Shown here one piece after another: positions 1 through 7,918 of a stretch of 50,029 nucleotides of DNA. Every line of letters begins with the position of its first letter. Positions within the stretch are counted from its first letter, which is position 1. The DNA lies in the NCBI RefSeq assembly GCF_000496735.2, contig NZ_AYLO01000064.1, positions 1-50,029 of the forward strand, in the 5' to 3' direction. Origin of the DNA: Methyloglobulus morosus KoM1. Its GTDB lineage: Bacteria > Pseudomonadota > Gammaproteobacteria > Methylococcales > Methylomonadaceae. The translations under genes and the position numbers were made by a program. The notes beneath the pieces are model-generated. The model saw only the letters and a program-made list of their open reading frames with translations, ran no database searches and was not told the origin of the DNA.

Positions 1-209
1 GTACTTAATGAGAATTTGGTTTTTTTTGCTCGGTAATATTTTGCCATATTGCTCTCTGCCTAGTTATAAACACTGGTTTTTGATGAAAGTACATAGCCAG
101 TACAGAGATACTATAAATCTTTGCTGAGTTGTCCTCTGCGCCAAACACGTTCAGTACATCAGATGAAAGTCTCCAAGCTTATACATGATCAATATGTCAG
201 TATGGTTAA

Positions 210-236
210 CTCTAAAAATTGTGGGCAATTTTAGAG
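210..236. repeat. hairpin-forming inverted repeat
   Basis: The arm CTCTAAAAATTG (210-221) pairs with CAATTTTAGAG (226-236) around a TGGG loop, giving an 11-bp stem with one bulged A. Neither side is followed by a T tract, so a simple intrinsic terminator is unlikely. The role is unknown. It could be a protein-binding palindrome or a decayed repeat. Confidence 0.5.
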
Positions 237-386
237 TCGAAAATTGCAATTGAACCTACCGTAAGCTTAAGGCCTTGGGATGAATTATATTATTTTAGTA
301 CATCTCCCGTGATTGGCGAGCTTTATGCAATAACTCCTAAAATTTCTTCTGGATTTTACGCCTTCAGAGAATATACAGGCTAAGTT

Positions 387-563
387 CCGTAGGTTGGGTT
401 AGGCGCACAAAACAAATCACGCTAAGATTTCAATCAGATTGTCCGTGCGCCGTAACCCAACATTGGGCGGCAATTCAACCTCCGAACGTTGGGTTACGAC
501 GCGCCCAAACACCTTAACACGCTTTATTGCCCTACAGTTTGCGCGTCTAACCCAACCTACCGG
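387..563. repeat. palindromic GTTGGGTTA repeat element (REP/MITE-like)
   Basis: An outer inverted repeat (left arm TAGGTTGGGTTAG near 390-402, right arm CTAACCCAACCTA near 547-559) encloses an inner one (CGTAACCCAAC at 451-461 and GTTGGGTTACG at 488-498). The element is about 175 bp, carries four copies of the core and encodes no protein. Repeats with this GTTGGGTTA-type core recur in intergenic DNA of many bacteria. The right edge lies 6 nt from the stop codon of the response regulator gene, so on the minus strand it would form the 3' end of that operon transcript. Mobility by a trans-acting transposase is inference. Confidence 0.7.
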
Positions 564-569
564 AATATC

Positions 570-1268
570 TTATTCAGAAGCATCCAACTTGTAGCCAAAC
601 CCGCGCACAGTCTTTAGAAGTTTTAAGTCAAAATTATCATCGATTTTTCGCCGCAACTGGCGGATGTACACATCCACCACATTGGTCAGGGGGTCGGCGC
701 TGTAGCCCCAGACTTGTTCCAGGATACGGGTGCGGCTTAATACCTTGCCGGGGACGCGCATAAAGCACTCCAGCAAGGCGAATTCCTTGGGGGTTAGGTC
801 GATTAGGGTGTCCCCGCGCCGCACTTCATGGGTCTCCCCGTTCAATATCAGGTCCGCTATCTGGAGCTCCCGGGTCTCGGGTTTAATATCGCCGCCGCGC
901 CGACGCATCAACACTTCAATCCGGGCCAGCAGTTCTTCAAAAGCGAAGGGCTTGGTCATGTAATCATCGGCTCCCGAACGCAAGCCGGTCACTTTGTCCT
1001 GCACGGTTTCCCTTGCCGTCAACATGAGGATAGGGGTGTCTATGCCAATGCTACGTAGCTGCTCGCAAACCTGTATGCCATTAAGGTCGGGCAGGCCCAA
1101 GTCCAGGATGATAGCCTGGAATTGTCCCTCAGTCCCCAGTGCTATGGCTTCCAGGCCGCTGCGTGCCACTTCGACGGCATAACCTTCTGCCTTTAGCCCG
1201 CGTTGGACAAAATCGACAATCCGCTGGTCGTCTTCTACAAGCAGGATCCGTGTATAACCAATATCCAT
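570..1268 (-). CDS. OmpR/PhoB-family response regulator
   Basis: A two-component transcription factor of 232 residues. The N-terminal receiver domain (about residues 6-118) has the acidic pair ED at 12-13, the phosphoacceptor Asp56 in ILDLGLP, Thr84 and the conserved Lys106 in TKPF. A C-terminal winged-helix DNA-binding domain (about 130-229) ends in the typical VRGFGYKL motif. All switch residues are present, so it should be phosphorylated normally. It is the last gene of a four-gene minus-strand operon, 32 nt after an intact sensor kinase that is its likely partner. The targets cannot be read from the sequence. Expected location is the cytoplasm, bound to DNA. The assignment to the family is secure and the pathway is unknown. 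Confidence 0.95.
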   Translation of the reverse strand: MDIGYTRILLVEDDQRIVDFVQRGLKAEGYAVEVARSGLEAIALGTEGQFQAIILDLGLPDLNGIQVCEQLRSIGIDTPILMLTARETVQDKVTGLRSGADDYMTKPFAFEELLARIEVLMRRRGGDIKPETRELQIADLILNGETHEVRRGDTLIDLTPKEFALLECFMRVPGKVLSRTRILEQVWGYSADPLTNVVDVYIRQLRRKIDDNFDLKLLKTVRGFGYKLDASE

Positions 1269-1300
1269 TAGCGTTTTATCTGTAGGTTAGTGTCCATGGA

Positions 1301-2899
1301 CTAGCTGCCATTTTGCCCCGCCGGAAGCAACGGAAGTGTAACAGTGAACGTCGAGCCTATGTTCTCCGTACTGGCAACCGTAATACTTCCGCCGTGTGCG
1401 TTTAAGATAGATTTTGCCATCGGCAAGCCCAGTCCGGTGCCATCGTTCCGCGAACGTCGGGCATTCTGGCTGCGGAATTGACGGTCAAAAATACGGTCCA
1501 AATCTTGGGTGGGTATGCCTATGCCTTGATCGGTTAGGGTAAAGACGGCTTCTTTGTCGTCTGTGCTTAACGCGATCCCGATGTGCCCTCCGAGTTTGGA
1601 ATATCGGCAAGAGTTATCGCCCAGGATGAACAGTACTTGTCGCAACCGCTGTTTGTCGCCGCGTACCCAGATGGGTTCGTTCGAGGCATCCAAGGAAATC
1701 GAAATCGAGTTCTCTGCGGCCATTACTTGAAAATTCTCGACGGCGCTGACCACGAGGTCGGTCAGGTCTACGCTATCCCATTCAAATTGTAGGTTGGCGG
1801 TTTCGGCACGGGCTAAAAAGAAGAGGTCGTTGACGTACTTCCCCAACTGCATCGATAACTCAAGAATACGGAGCAAAGCATCTTTATATTCCTCTGCATT
1901 ACGTTCCTGGCCTCTAAGGGTAACCTCCGCCTCGCCGCGAATGATGGTTATCGGGGTTCGTAGTTCATGGCTAAGGTCGGCCAAAAACGTCCGTCTCTCG
2001 CTATCCATGCGTTTTAATTCTTCATTTAACCCATGGAGTTCAAAAGTCCGGTCAGCCACCCGTTTTTCCAACAAGGCATGTCCCTCACGCAGCTTATCTT
2101 GCTGAAGTTCCAGCTTGGATGCCATCTGGTTGAAGTGATTGGCGAGATAGGCGAATTCATCTCGGGTATCGAGAGAAATGCGATAATGCAAATTGCCCGA
2201 CGCTATTTCTTCGGTGCTTTTCATCAATGTTTCGATAGGTTTCCTGACACCGTGCAGGAGAAACACCCCGGACATCAAGCTAAACATCGCCGCCACTACT
2301 GATGCCAGGATGGCAATCCAACGCGACTGGGCAACCAAATTCTCCAGTTCTTGCTTGGCATTTGCGGCTTTTTCGCGTTCTGCGTTGATGGCGGCATCGA
2401 TCAGGGGCTGGAATTTTCCGTCGATTTCTTCTTCGGAAAATTTCGAGAGCGTCTGCACTGCCATTTCGTTTTTGCCTTGTTGACGTAAGCGTTCGACTTC
2501 ATCAAACCAATACTCGCTGGCATCCAGGAACGCCGTGAAATGGGCAACCCTGGACATCTCGGCAGGTTTGTCCTGCATATCACCAATTAAATTCCCAGTG
2601 GCTGGCGTTTGTATTGCTGTGTTTCTAAGTTCCTGCATCGCTTCGTATAGGCGATTTTTGGAAGATGCTACGCCCGCTTCCGCCGTTGGGCTGGACGTTA
2701 TCAGCCTGTCCATCCGCTGCTTGAAATGGCGATAGGCTTCTTGGGACAACCGCTCATAACGGTCAAAAGCCTCATACGCCGTTTGGCTGCGCTGAAAATA
2801 CCGGGAAACTTGGTTTGAGCCCCAGTAGAGGGCGATCCCTAAAAACAAGACAAATCCGAACGAAACAACAATGACAACAGTCAGGCGAAAACGAAACAT
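1301..2899 (-). CDS. membrane sensor histidine kinase (intact)
   Basis: A 532-residue kinase. TM1 is about residues 7-27, followed by a periplasmic helical region of about 165 residues, TM2 about 193-216, HAMP about 217-270, HisKA with the H-box LSHELRTP (phosphoacceptor His311), and a HATPase_c domain with N-box DNSCRYS, G1 DQGIGI and G2 GTGLGL. The stop codon of the upstream lipoprotein gene lies only 5 nt before its ATG, so the two are very probably translationally coupled. The response regulator follows 32 nt downstream. The periplasmic part has no domain I recognise beyond a four-helix-bundle look. It should phosphorylate the neighbouring OmpR-type regulator. In this operon it contrasts with the upstream kinase, which lacks the histidine. 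Confidence 0.95.
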   Translation of the reverse strand: MFRFRLTVVIVVSFGFVLFLGIALYWGSNQVSRYFQRSQTAYEAFDRYERLSQEAYRHFKQRMDRLITSSPTAEAGVASSKNRLYEAMQELRNTAIQTPATGNLIGDMQDKPAEMSRVAHFTAFLDASEYWFDEVERLRQQGKNEMAVQTLSKFSEEEIDGKFQPLIDAAINAEREKAANAKQELENLVAQSRWIAILASVVAAMFSLMSGVFLLHGVRKPIETLMKSTEEIASGNLHYRISLDTRDEFAYLANHFNQMASKLELQQDKLREGHALLEKRVADRTFELHGLNEELKRMDSERRTFLADLSHELRTPITIIRGEAEVTLRGQERNAEEYKDALLRILELSMQLGKYVNDLFFLARAETANLQFEWDSVDLTDLVVSAVENFQVMAAENSISISLDASNEPIWVRGDKQRLRQVLFILGDNSCRYSKLGGHIGIALSTDDKEAVFTLTDQGIGIPTQDLDRIFDRQFRSQNARRSRNDGTGLGLPMAKSILNAHGGSITVASTENIGSTFTVTLPLLPAGQNGS

Positions 2900-2904
2900 G
2901 AGTT

Positions 2905-3477
2905 TTATTTTGCTTCTTCGTTCTCATCCAGGTGCTTTTCCATAGACCTGATGGCTTCTAGCTTTTCTCGTAACAGGCGGGTTTCATTTTTTTTCTCCCC
3001 GTTGTTGCTTTTCGATTCCGGTCCGGATGGTTCTGATCTTTGGCTACATTCCTGCGAGCCGTGCCTTCTTGAGGCATTGTTCAAGCGTTTTAAAATCTCC
3101 GTGTCTATGGTGACAAGTCGCTGTAATCTTGCATCGGGCATGTTTCCTGGAGGGATAGAATTTACGCCAGACAGTATCCTGGAAATATCGCCGCAGGCAT
3201 CGGATAGCAAACGGCCTATCATCAAGCGTAAGTAAATGTCAGGGTTAGGGGATATTTTTTGCTGTTTAAGCAAGCTGCGGCAAGTCTTCGCGCGTGTAGA
3301 GCTTGGCATCGTTGCCATGCCGGATCCGAAAGCTTGCAGTTCATCAAAGTCTGATTGTAAGTAGGAACTGTTGTAACGGTTGGAATATCCGTATCCAGAA
3401 TTAAATTCGGCACATCCAGCCAGCAGTAAAAGGCTGAGTGCTAATGTTATCGGTCGTATAGCGGTAGATGGTTGCAT
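2905..3477 (-). CDS. small QseG-like lipoprotein
   Basis: A 190-residue protein starting with a lipoprotein signal peptide: a hydrophobic stretch at about 10-20 and lipobox LLAGC with Cys22 as the lipidated residue. The mature part begins with an Asn/Ser/Tyr-rich linker. It then has a helical segment with two cysteines and a charged C-terminal helix (LLREKLEAIRSMEKHL) likely to form a coiled coil. It lies between two sensor kinase genes, 22 nt after the first and 5 nt before the second. In E. coli the lipoprotein QseG sits between kinase GlrK (QseE) and regulator GlrR. The size, the position after a GlrK-like kinase and the helical C-terminus suggest a functional analogue. Sequence identity to QseG is not obvious by eye, so the name stays tentative. 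Confidence 0.75.
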   Translation of the reverse strand: MQPSTAIRPITLALSLLLLAGCAEFNSGYGYSNRYNSSYLQSDFDELQAFGSGMATMPSSTRAKTCRSLLKQQKISPNPDIYLRLMIGRLLSDACGDISRILSGVNSIPPGNMPDARLQRLVTIDTEILKRLNNASRRHGSQECSQRSEPSGPESKSNNGEKKNETRLLREKLEAIRSMEKHLDENEEAK

Positions 3478-3499
3478 AATGATATTTGTACCCGATTGT

Positions 3500-5065
3500 T
3501 CAGGCTCCGCCGGCTAGCGGTAGCTGAACGCGGATACGAGCCCCTTGTTGGTCTTCCCTTGAATCAATAATATCGACATTGCCCTGATGGTTGGAAACAT
3601 ATTCTTTAACGATGGCAAGGCCTAATCCTGGCCCCTCGCTATTATCGTCGGGTTGGGGTGCTTTGCCACGGAAAAACGGCTCGAACACATGCGCCCGTTC
3701 ATCGGGTGCAATACCGATACCTTCATCTTCGATTTCCAGTTCCATCTGGGAGCCTGAATCACGTAACATGATGCGGATTTCGCCGCCCGTTGGTGAGAAC
3801 TTCACCGCATTTGACATGAGTTGTTCAATAATGCTTCGCAATTGATCGTGAATCCCGGAAATTTCGACCGGCCTGACCAGTTTTTTCAAGCGTATCGATT
3901 TGCTGTGCAAACGGGGTTGGAAGCTTTCGATGACCGATTCAAGCAAGACTTTCATATTGACAGTTTCCTTGCGGTTCAGTTCGGGCTTCGAGTTGATCTG
4001 GCTATAACGGACCAATTCCTCGGACACTGTTTTCAGCTTGTCAACATTGTTGCACAATAATAACGCGATGTTCTGTCTTGCAGGGTCTTGTTTTTCATTG
4101 GCCTCGTTCGCAAGCAGTTCTGCACCTTCACGAAGGCTTTCCAAAGGCATGTCGATTTCGCGAGCCACATTGTGCATGAACTGTTGTTTTGAAACCTCCA
4201 GCTCAATCAAATGTGTCCGCAGCCATTCCAGGCGATTGCCCAGATAACGCAGGTCAGAAGGCCCTTCAACATCAATGGGTTTATCCAGTTCGCCCGACCC
4301 TAAACAGCGGATACTGGCATCAAGTTGCCGCATTGAGCGCGAAAGTATAATTAGAAGTATGGCAATAAAGACAAAAGAGATGGCCAGTAGAACTGCGCCT
4401 TTGGTTAATAGCCCTTGTTCAAGGGATACGGATTGTTGGCGCAATTCGTTGAATTCATGTTCAACATAGCCTTCGAATTCACGCGAAAGGTTATTGGAAG
4501 ATTCCCGAAGCCCTTGGAATGCTTCATCGACGGGTAATGTGAGGTCTTTCTCAGTTGGCGAGTTAATGATTTGCTGATAAATCAGGCTTTCTTTTTCTGA
4601 TAATTCATTGACAGATAAGGCGATTTTGTTATTGACGTGCAATTTCTGCAAGGCGCTCAAGGCTTGGTTGAACGATGCCCGTGTGCTTTCATAAGATTGC
4701 CGCTCGTAAGGTTGGCGCAAGGTTGGGTCCGACAGGAGCAGGAACAGCCGGGCTTTCCGCTCGATATCGGATGTTTTTTGCAAAACCAGGCGAATCGCTT
4801 TGGTTTGTTCGAAAACCTGGGAATTGATAGTCCTCCCTAATGCTGAGGTTTCGCGCATACCAAAAGCGGCGTACATTACGGCTAAAAAAAGCGGGATCAC
4901 GGCAATTACAAAACCCAGTACAATCAACGATTTTAGCGATAAAAGTTTCTTGAACTTTAATCGCCTGGAAACAGGTATGCACAGTTCCTCTAGCTTCGGC
5001 CAAAGCGATGCCAAATTCAGTTTACTGAGAATATCAAGACCGAAATGGGTAATGCGTTCTTTCAT
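3500..5065 (-). CDS. GlrK/QseE-like sensor kinase lacking the phosphoacceptor histidine
   Basis: A 521-residue membrane protein. TM1 is about residues 43-66, a helical periplasmic domain spans about 67-220, TM2 about 222-242, then a HAMP-like linker, a HisKA-like dimerisation helix and a complete HATPase_c domain (N-box NAVKFS with Asn419, G1 DEGIGI, G2 GPGLGL). At the H-box, where SHELRTP is expected, it reads AREIDMP: residue 302 is Arg, encoded by CGC at 4162-4160, one base from CAC. The Leu-Arg-Thr of the motif is also changed. The following PLESLREG matches the GlrK style. It therefore looks able to bind ATP but not to autophosphorylate. It is the first gene of the operon. It could act as a phosphatase, an allosteric partner of the second kinase, or a scaffold for the lipoprotein. 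Confidence 0.9.
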   Translation of the reverse strand: MKERITHFGLDILSKLNLASLWPKLEELCIPVSRRLKFKKLLSLKSLIVLGFVIAVIPLFLAVMYAAFGMRETSALGRTINSQVFEQTKAIRLVLQKTSDIERKARLFLLLSDPTLRQPYERQSYESTRASFNQALSALQKLHVNNKIALSVNELSEKESLIYQQIINSPTEKDLTLPVDEAFQGLRESSNNLSREFEGYVEHEFNELRQQSVSLEQGLLTKGAVLLAISFVFIAILLIILSRSMRQLDASIRCLGSGELDKPIDVEGPSDLRYLGNRLEWLRTHLIELEVSKQQFMHNVAREIDMPLESLREGAELLANEANEKQDPARQNIALLLCNNVDKLKTVSEELVRYSQINSKPELNRKETVNMKVLLESVIESFQPRLHSKSIRLKKLVRPVEISGIHDQLRSIIEQLMSNAVKFSPTGGEIRIMLRDSGSQMELEIEDEGIGIAPDERAHVFEPFFRGKAPQPDDNSEGPGLGLAIVKEYVSNHQGNVDIIDSREDQQGARIRVQLPLAGGA

Positions 5066-5637
5066 TGTTTTCCATGTTTGATTGTCAAAAGGATCCCTCT
5101 CTCCAATAAACTGTTCGGGAGGCCAAACCGCATGGCGCTAAGGCCTAAGGCTACCGTGATTTTTCAAGCAACATTTTAACCTAAATATTGTATACGCTGA
5201 TTGTTGATTGAGTTCTATGAGGTTGGTAGATTTTTATCTCCTATGGGATTCTACAGCCAGATTGCTTGTGCAATGCATTGATAGGGGATGACGGCCTATC
5301 GCTAATCGGATAATACGGTGATATTCTGAAGAAATGCTTATGTCCATACAAGCACAACAGAAGATGATAGTTACAAAACCTACTTGTTAGGAATGCAGTA
5401 AAATTGGGTGTTCCTTAAGGGTTGAAATTATTTCTTTGGGAGACTTTCCTTCTGGCAAGTCTGGCATCAATTTCGGCCGTTGTGCCGAGGCTGGGAATTG
5501 GCCCTTGAAATGAGATGTCAAAGCAAATACCAATTTTGAATCACAATAACGGCCTGATGTCTATTTCTCGATAGACAAATTGTTGATTAAAACTTTTTTT
5601 GGTATATAATCGCTTGTTCTTTAGTTACGTCTGAAAC
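5066..5637. other. intergenic region between the signalling operon and tRNA-Trp
   Basis: No coding region is convincing on either strand. It should contain the minus-strand promoter of the kinase operon, but I find no well-spaced -35/-10 pair for it. A TACAAT-like -10 on the minus strand near 5190 lacks a good -35. Small inverted repeats occur (GATAGG at 5280-5285 with CCTATC at 5295-5300) and could be an operator. The right end carries the tRNA-Trp promoter, listed separately. The tuf gene that often sits here in gammaproteobacteria is absent. Confidence 0.6.
5583..5610 (+). promoter_or_regulatory. sigma70-type promoter of tRNA-Trp / secE-nusG
   Basis: The -35 TTGATT (5583-5588) and a perfect -10 TATAAT (5605-5610) are separated by 16 nt. 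The tRNA starts 28 nt after the -10, leaving a short 5' leader. This is the only strong promoter seen before secE, so the tRNA and secE-nusG are probably made from one transcript. Confidence 0.75.
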
Positions 5638-5713
5638 AGGTCAGTAGTTCAATTGGTAGAATGGCGGTCTCCAAAACCGTTGGTTGGGGGTTCGAGACCC
5701 TCCTGGCCTGCCA
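5638..5713 (+). tRNA. tRNA-Trp (anticodon CCA)
   Basis: A full cloverleaf of 76 nt. The acceptor arm AGGTCAG (5638-5644) pairs with CTGGCCT (5703-5709), followed by discriminator G and an encoded CCA end. The anticodon stem GCGGT/ACCGT encloses a seven-base loop with CCA at 5671-5673. The T-loop shows GGTTCGAGACC-type sequence. It reads UGG codons. It lies 53 nt upstream of secE and is probably processed out of the same transcript. Confidence 0.97.
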
Positions 5714-5766
5714 CTCAGTCGATAACAAAAACATACATACGTTACCTAAATTTAGAAATTAACGAC

Positions 5767-6144
5767 ATGAGCACACAAGCAGAAGCGCAAACGCCGGTTT
5801 TTGATATAGTCAAGCAAGTTTTTTCGGTTTTTCTCGTGGTTGCCGGTGTTTTTGCGTTCTATTTCTTCTCAGAAGTCTCTGTTTTATACCGCGTTATAGG
5901 CCTATTGGTCGTGGCGTTGGTCGTTTTGGGTTTAATGCTTACTACAGATTTAGGCCGCAATATCTGGGCCTTCTTCCTGGAATCAAGGCTGGAAGTTAGG
6001 AAAGTGGTTTGGCCTACCCGTGAGGAGACTACCCGCACAACTATGCTGGTGTTTGCTATGGTGTTCACCGTGGGCTTGATTTTGTGGTTGCTGGACATGG
6101 CGCTGTTCAAAGGTGTGCAGCTTTTGACTGGACAGGGCGGTTAA
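5767..6144 (+). CDS. secE: preprotein translocase subunit SecE
   Basis: A 125-residue inner-membrane subunit of the SecYEG translocon that clamps SecY. It has the long gammaproteobacterial form with three membrane segments (about residues 15-32, 38-56 and 93-115). Before the last segment comes the conserved cytoplasmic amphipathic helix with [12 protein letters not shown]. The start is taken at MSTQAEAQ, because an in-frame upstream start would lie inside the tRNA. nusG follows after 4 nt, the classical secE-nusG pair. Length is close to E. coli SecE (127). Confidence 0.97.
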   Translation: MSTQAEAQTPVFDIVKQVFSVFLVVAGVFAFYFFSEVSVLYRVIGLLVVALVVLGLMLTTDLGRNIWAFFLESRLEVRKVVWPTREETTRTTMLVFAMVFTVGLILWLLDMALFKGVQLLTGQGG

Positions 6145-6148
6145 CGAT

Positions 6149-6682
6149 ATGGCATTACGGTGGTATGTTGTTCACGCTTATTCGAATTTTGAAGGGAAAG
6201 TTAAGCAGGCCCTGGAAGAGAGGATAAAACGCGAAGGGCTAGAGCAATTTTTTGGAAAGATCCTGATACCCACGGAAGAAGTCGTCGAAATGCGGATGGG
6301 TCAGCAGCGCAAAAGCGATAGGAAATTTTTTCCAGGTTATGTGCTAGTGCAGATGGAGTTGACGGATGAAACGTGGCATTTGGTGAAAGATGTCCCCAAG
6401 GTTTTGGGTTTTATCGGAGGCACATCGGACAGGCCTGCCCCTATATCAGAAAAAGAAGCAATGACAATACTGAATAGGGTTGAGGAAGGGGTCAATAAGC
6501 CCAGACCAAAAGTTCTGTTTGAGGCGGGAGAAGTTGTCAGGGTCATTGATGGGCCATTTAAAGATTTTAATGGTGTCGTCGAAGAAGTGAATTACGAAAA
6601 AAATAAGCTGAAAATATCGGTGCTGATTTTTGGCCGTTCAACATCGGTTGAATTGGCTTTTGGGCAAGTTGAAAAAATCTAA
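6149..6682 (+). CDS. nusG: transcription termination/antitermination factor NusG
   Basis: A 177-residue factor that binds the RNA polymerase clamp, suppresses pausing, and links polymerase to Rho or to the ribosome through S10. The N-terminal NGN domain begins with [12 protein letters not shown] and has the [10 protein letters not shown] strand. The C-terminal KOW domain (about residues 125-175) has [13 protein letters not shown] and ends with FGQVEKI. Length is near that of E. coli (181) with no insertion domain. It follows secE by 4 nt. A hairpin with a T tract lies downstream, before rplK. Confidence 0.97.
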   Translation: MALRWYVVHAYSNFEGKVKQALEERIKREGLEQFFGKILIPTEEVVEMRMGQQRKSDRKFFPGYVLVQMELTDETWHLVKDVPKVLGFIGGTSDRPAPISEKEAMTILNRVEEGVNKPRPKVLFEAGEVVRVIDGPFKDFNGVVEEVNYEKNKLKISVLIFGRSTSVELAFGQVEKI

Positions 6683-6715
6683 GTAACCTGTGTCGTTCGT
6701 GCATTGAATTTGTTG

Positions 6716-6743
6716 AATCCCTTCCTTGGAGGTAGGGATTTTT
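6716..6743 (+). terminator. intrinsic terminator or attenuator between nusG and rplK
   Basis: AATCCCTTCC (6716-6725) pairs with GGTAGGGATT (6731-6740) with one T-T mismatch around a TTGGA loop, followed by a short T run. The T tract is modest, so partial termination is likely. It would separate secE-nusG from the ribosomal protein genes, as in E. coli. No clear new promoter before rplK was found. Confidence 0.6.
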
Positions 6744-6791
6744 GTGTCTAAGGGGAGCTGAAATGCGTTTGTACCCATATCGGAGAGAAAA

Positions 6792-7223
6792 ATGGCAAAG
6801 AAAATAACTGCATACATTAAGTTGCAGGTCAAAGCCGGTGAGGCTAATCCCAGTCCGCCAGTCGGTCCAGCCTTGGGCCAGCGCGGTGTCAACATCATGG
6901 AATTCTGCAAGGCGTTCAATGCAAAAACGCAGGACGTTGAAAAAGGCTTGCCTTTGCCAGTCGTTATCACGGTATACAGCGACAAGAGTTTTACTTTCAT
7001 TACCAAAACGCCACCAGCGTCAATCCTGTTGAAAAAGGCAGTTGGCATTAAGAGTGGCAGTAGCAATCCCAACACTAAGAAAGTGGGTACTGTAACGGTC
7101 GCCCAGTTGGAAGAAATAGCGAAAACCAAGATGGATGACCTGAATGCGGCAAACCTTGAAGCTGCCGTGAAAACGATAGCAGGCAGTGCGCGTAGTATGG
7201 GTCTGAATGTGGAGGGGATGTAA
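6792..7223 (+). CDS. rplK: 50S ribosomal protein L11
   Basis: A 143-residue protein of the GTPase-associated centre that binds 23S rRNA together with the L10-L12 stalk. It is required for RelA-dependent stringent signalling in characterised bacteria. The N-terminal domain has the proline-rich [17 protein letters not shown] segment, and the C-terminal RNA-binding domain ends with [12 protein letters not shown]. The RBS GGAGAG lies upstream of the ATG. The stop codon overlaps the start of rplA (TAATG), so the two are translationally coupled. In E. coli, L1 represses this pair through the rplK leader. A matching site is not resolved here by eye. Confidence 0.98.
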   Translation: MAKKITAYIKLQVKAGEANPSPPVGPALGQRGVNIMEFCKAFNAKTQDVEKGLPLPVVITVYSDKSFTFITKTPPASILLKKAVGIKSGSSNPNTKKVGTVTVAQLEEIAKTKMDDLNAANLEAAVKTIAGSARSMGLNVEGM

Positions 7224-7918
7224 TGGCACAGTTAACCAAAAAAGCAAAAGCAGTCAAGGCAAAAGTCGATAAGACCAAGCAATATTCGGTTGCGGAAGCT
7301 GTGCAGCTTTTGAAGGAGCTAAGCACCTCGAAATTTAATGAGGCAATTGATGTCAGCGTCAACCTCGGTGTTGATCCACGTAAATCCGACCAGAACGTCC
7401 GCGGCGCAACTGTCCTGCCAAACGGTACGGGTAAAACCGTGAGGGTCGCAGTTTTTACTCAAGGCCCTAATGCAGAAGCGGCTAAAGCGGCGGGCGCAGA
7501 TATTGTCGGTATGGATGACCTGGGCGACTTGGTCAAAAAAGGCGAAATGAATTTTGACGTGGTGATCGCGTCCCCCGATGCCATGCGGGTTGTCGGTCAA
7601 TTAGGCCAAATATTGGGGCCGAGAGGTTTGATGCCGAACCCCAAGGTTGGAACGGTAACGGCGGATGTTGCCACAGCGGTAAAAAATGCCAAATCAGGTC
7701 AGGTACGGTATCGCACGGACAAGGGCGGTATTATTCATTGCACGCTCGGGAAAATCAATTTTGATGCGGCCTCAATTCAAGGCAATCTTGAAGCCTTGCT
7801 AGCAGACTTGAGGAAAGCCAAACCGACTGCCGCCAAAGGAACGTACATAAAAAAGATTACACTTTCTTCAACAATGGGGCCTGGCCTTTGGTTGGATTCA
7901 AGTAGCCTTGGAGGCTAA
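7223..7918 (+). CDS. rplA: 50S ribosomal protein L1
   Basis: A 231-residue protein of the mobile L1 stalk, which helps release E-site tRNA and in many bacteria represses translation of its own operon. Recognisable are the N-terminal KAVKAKVDK region, GRVDPRK-like GVDPRKSDQ, the [16 protein letters not shown] signature in the middle and a terminal TLSSTMGPG. Its start overlaps the rplK stop by one base. It is close to E. coli length (234). A structured leader without ORFs follows before rplJ. Confidence 0.98.
   Translation: MAQLTKKAKAVKAKVDKTKQYSVAEAVQLLKELSTSKFNEAIDVSVNLGVDPRKSDQNVRGATVLPNGTGKTVRVAVFTQGPNAEAAKAAGADIVGMDDLGDLVKKGEMNFDVVIASPDAMRVVGQLGQILGPRGLMPNPKVGTVTADVATAVKNAKSGQVRYRTDKGGIIHCTLGKINFDAASIQGNLEALLADLRKAKPTAAKGTYIKKITLSSTMGPGLWLDSSSLGG

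Larger units (their letters stand above)
1..569. other. gene-free stretch downstream of the response regulator
   Basis: I see no convincing coding region on either strand. It holds two structured elements, listed separately: a small hairpin near 210-236 and a palindromic GTTGGGTTA-type repeat at 387-563. The rest is AT-rich sequence without a recognisable gene remnant or a clear promoter. Confidence 0.6.

Noticed and set aside
5200-5588. Ten-base repeat ATTGTTGATT at 5200-5209 and 5579-5588 as a shared operator
   Set aside because: Two AT-rich decamers nearly 400 nt apart can occur by chance, and one of them coincides with the -35 region of the tRNA promoter.
5653-5766. Upstream extension of secE through the tRNA-Trp gene
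   Set aside because: The frame is open, but the residues encode no SecE N-terminus and the DNA is a complete tRNA cloverleaf.
6638-7129. A 163-codon minus-strand frame over the nusG end and rplK
   Set aside because: A shadow of rplK, with no support from protein features or context.
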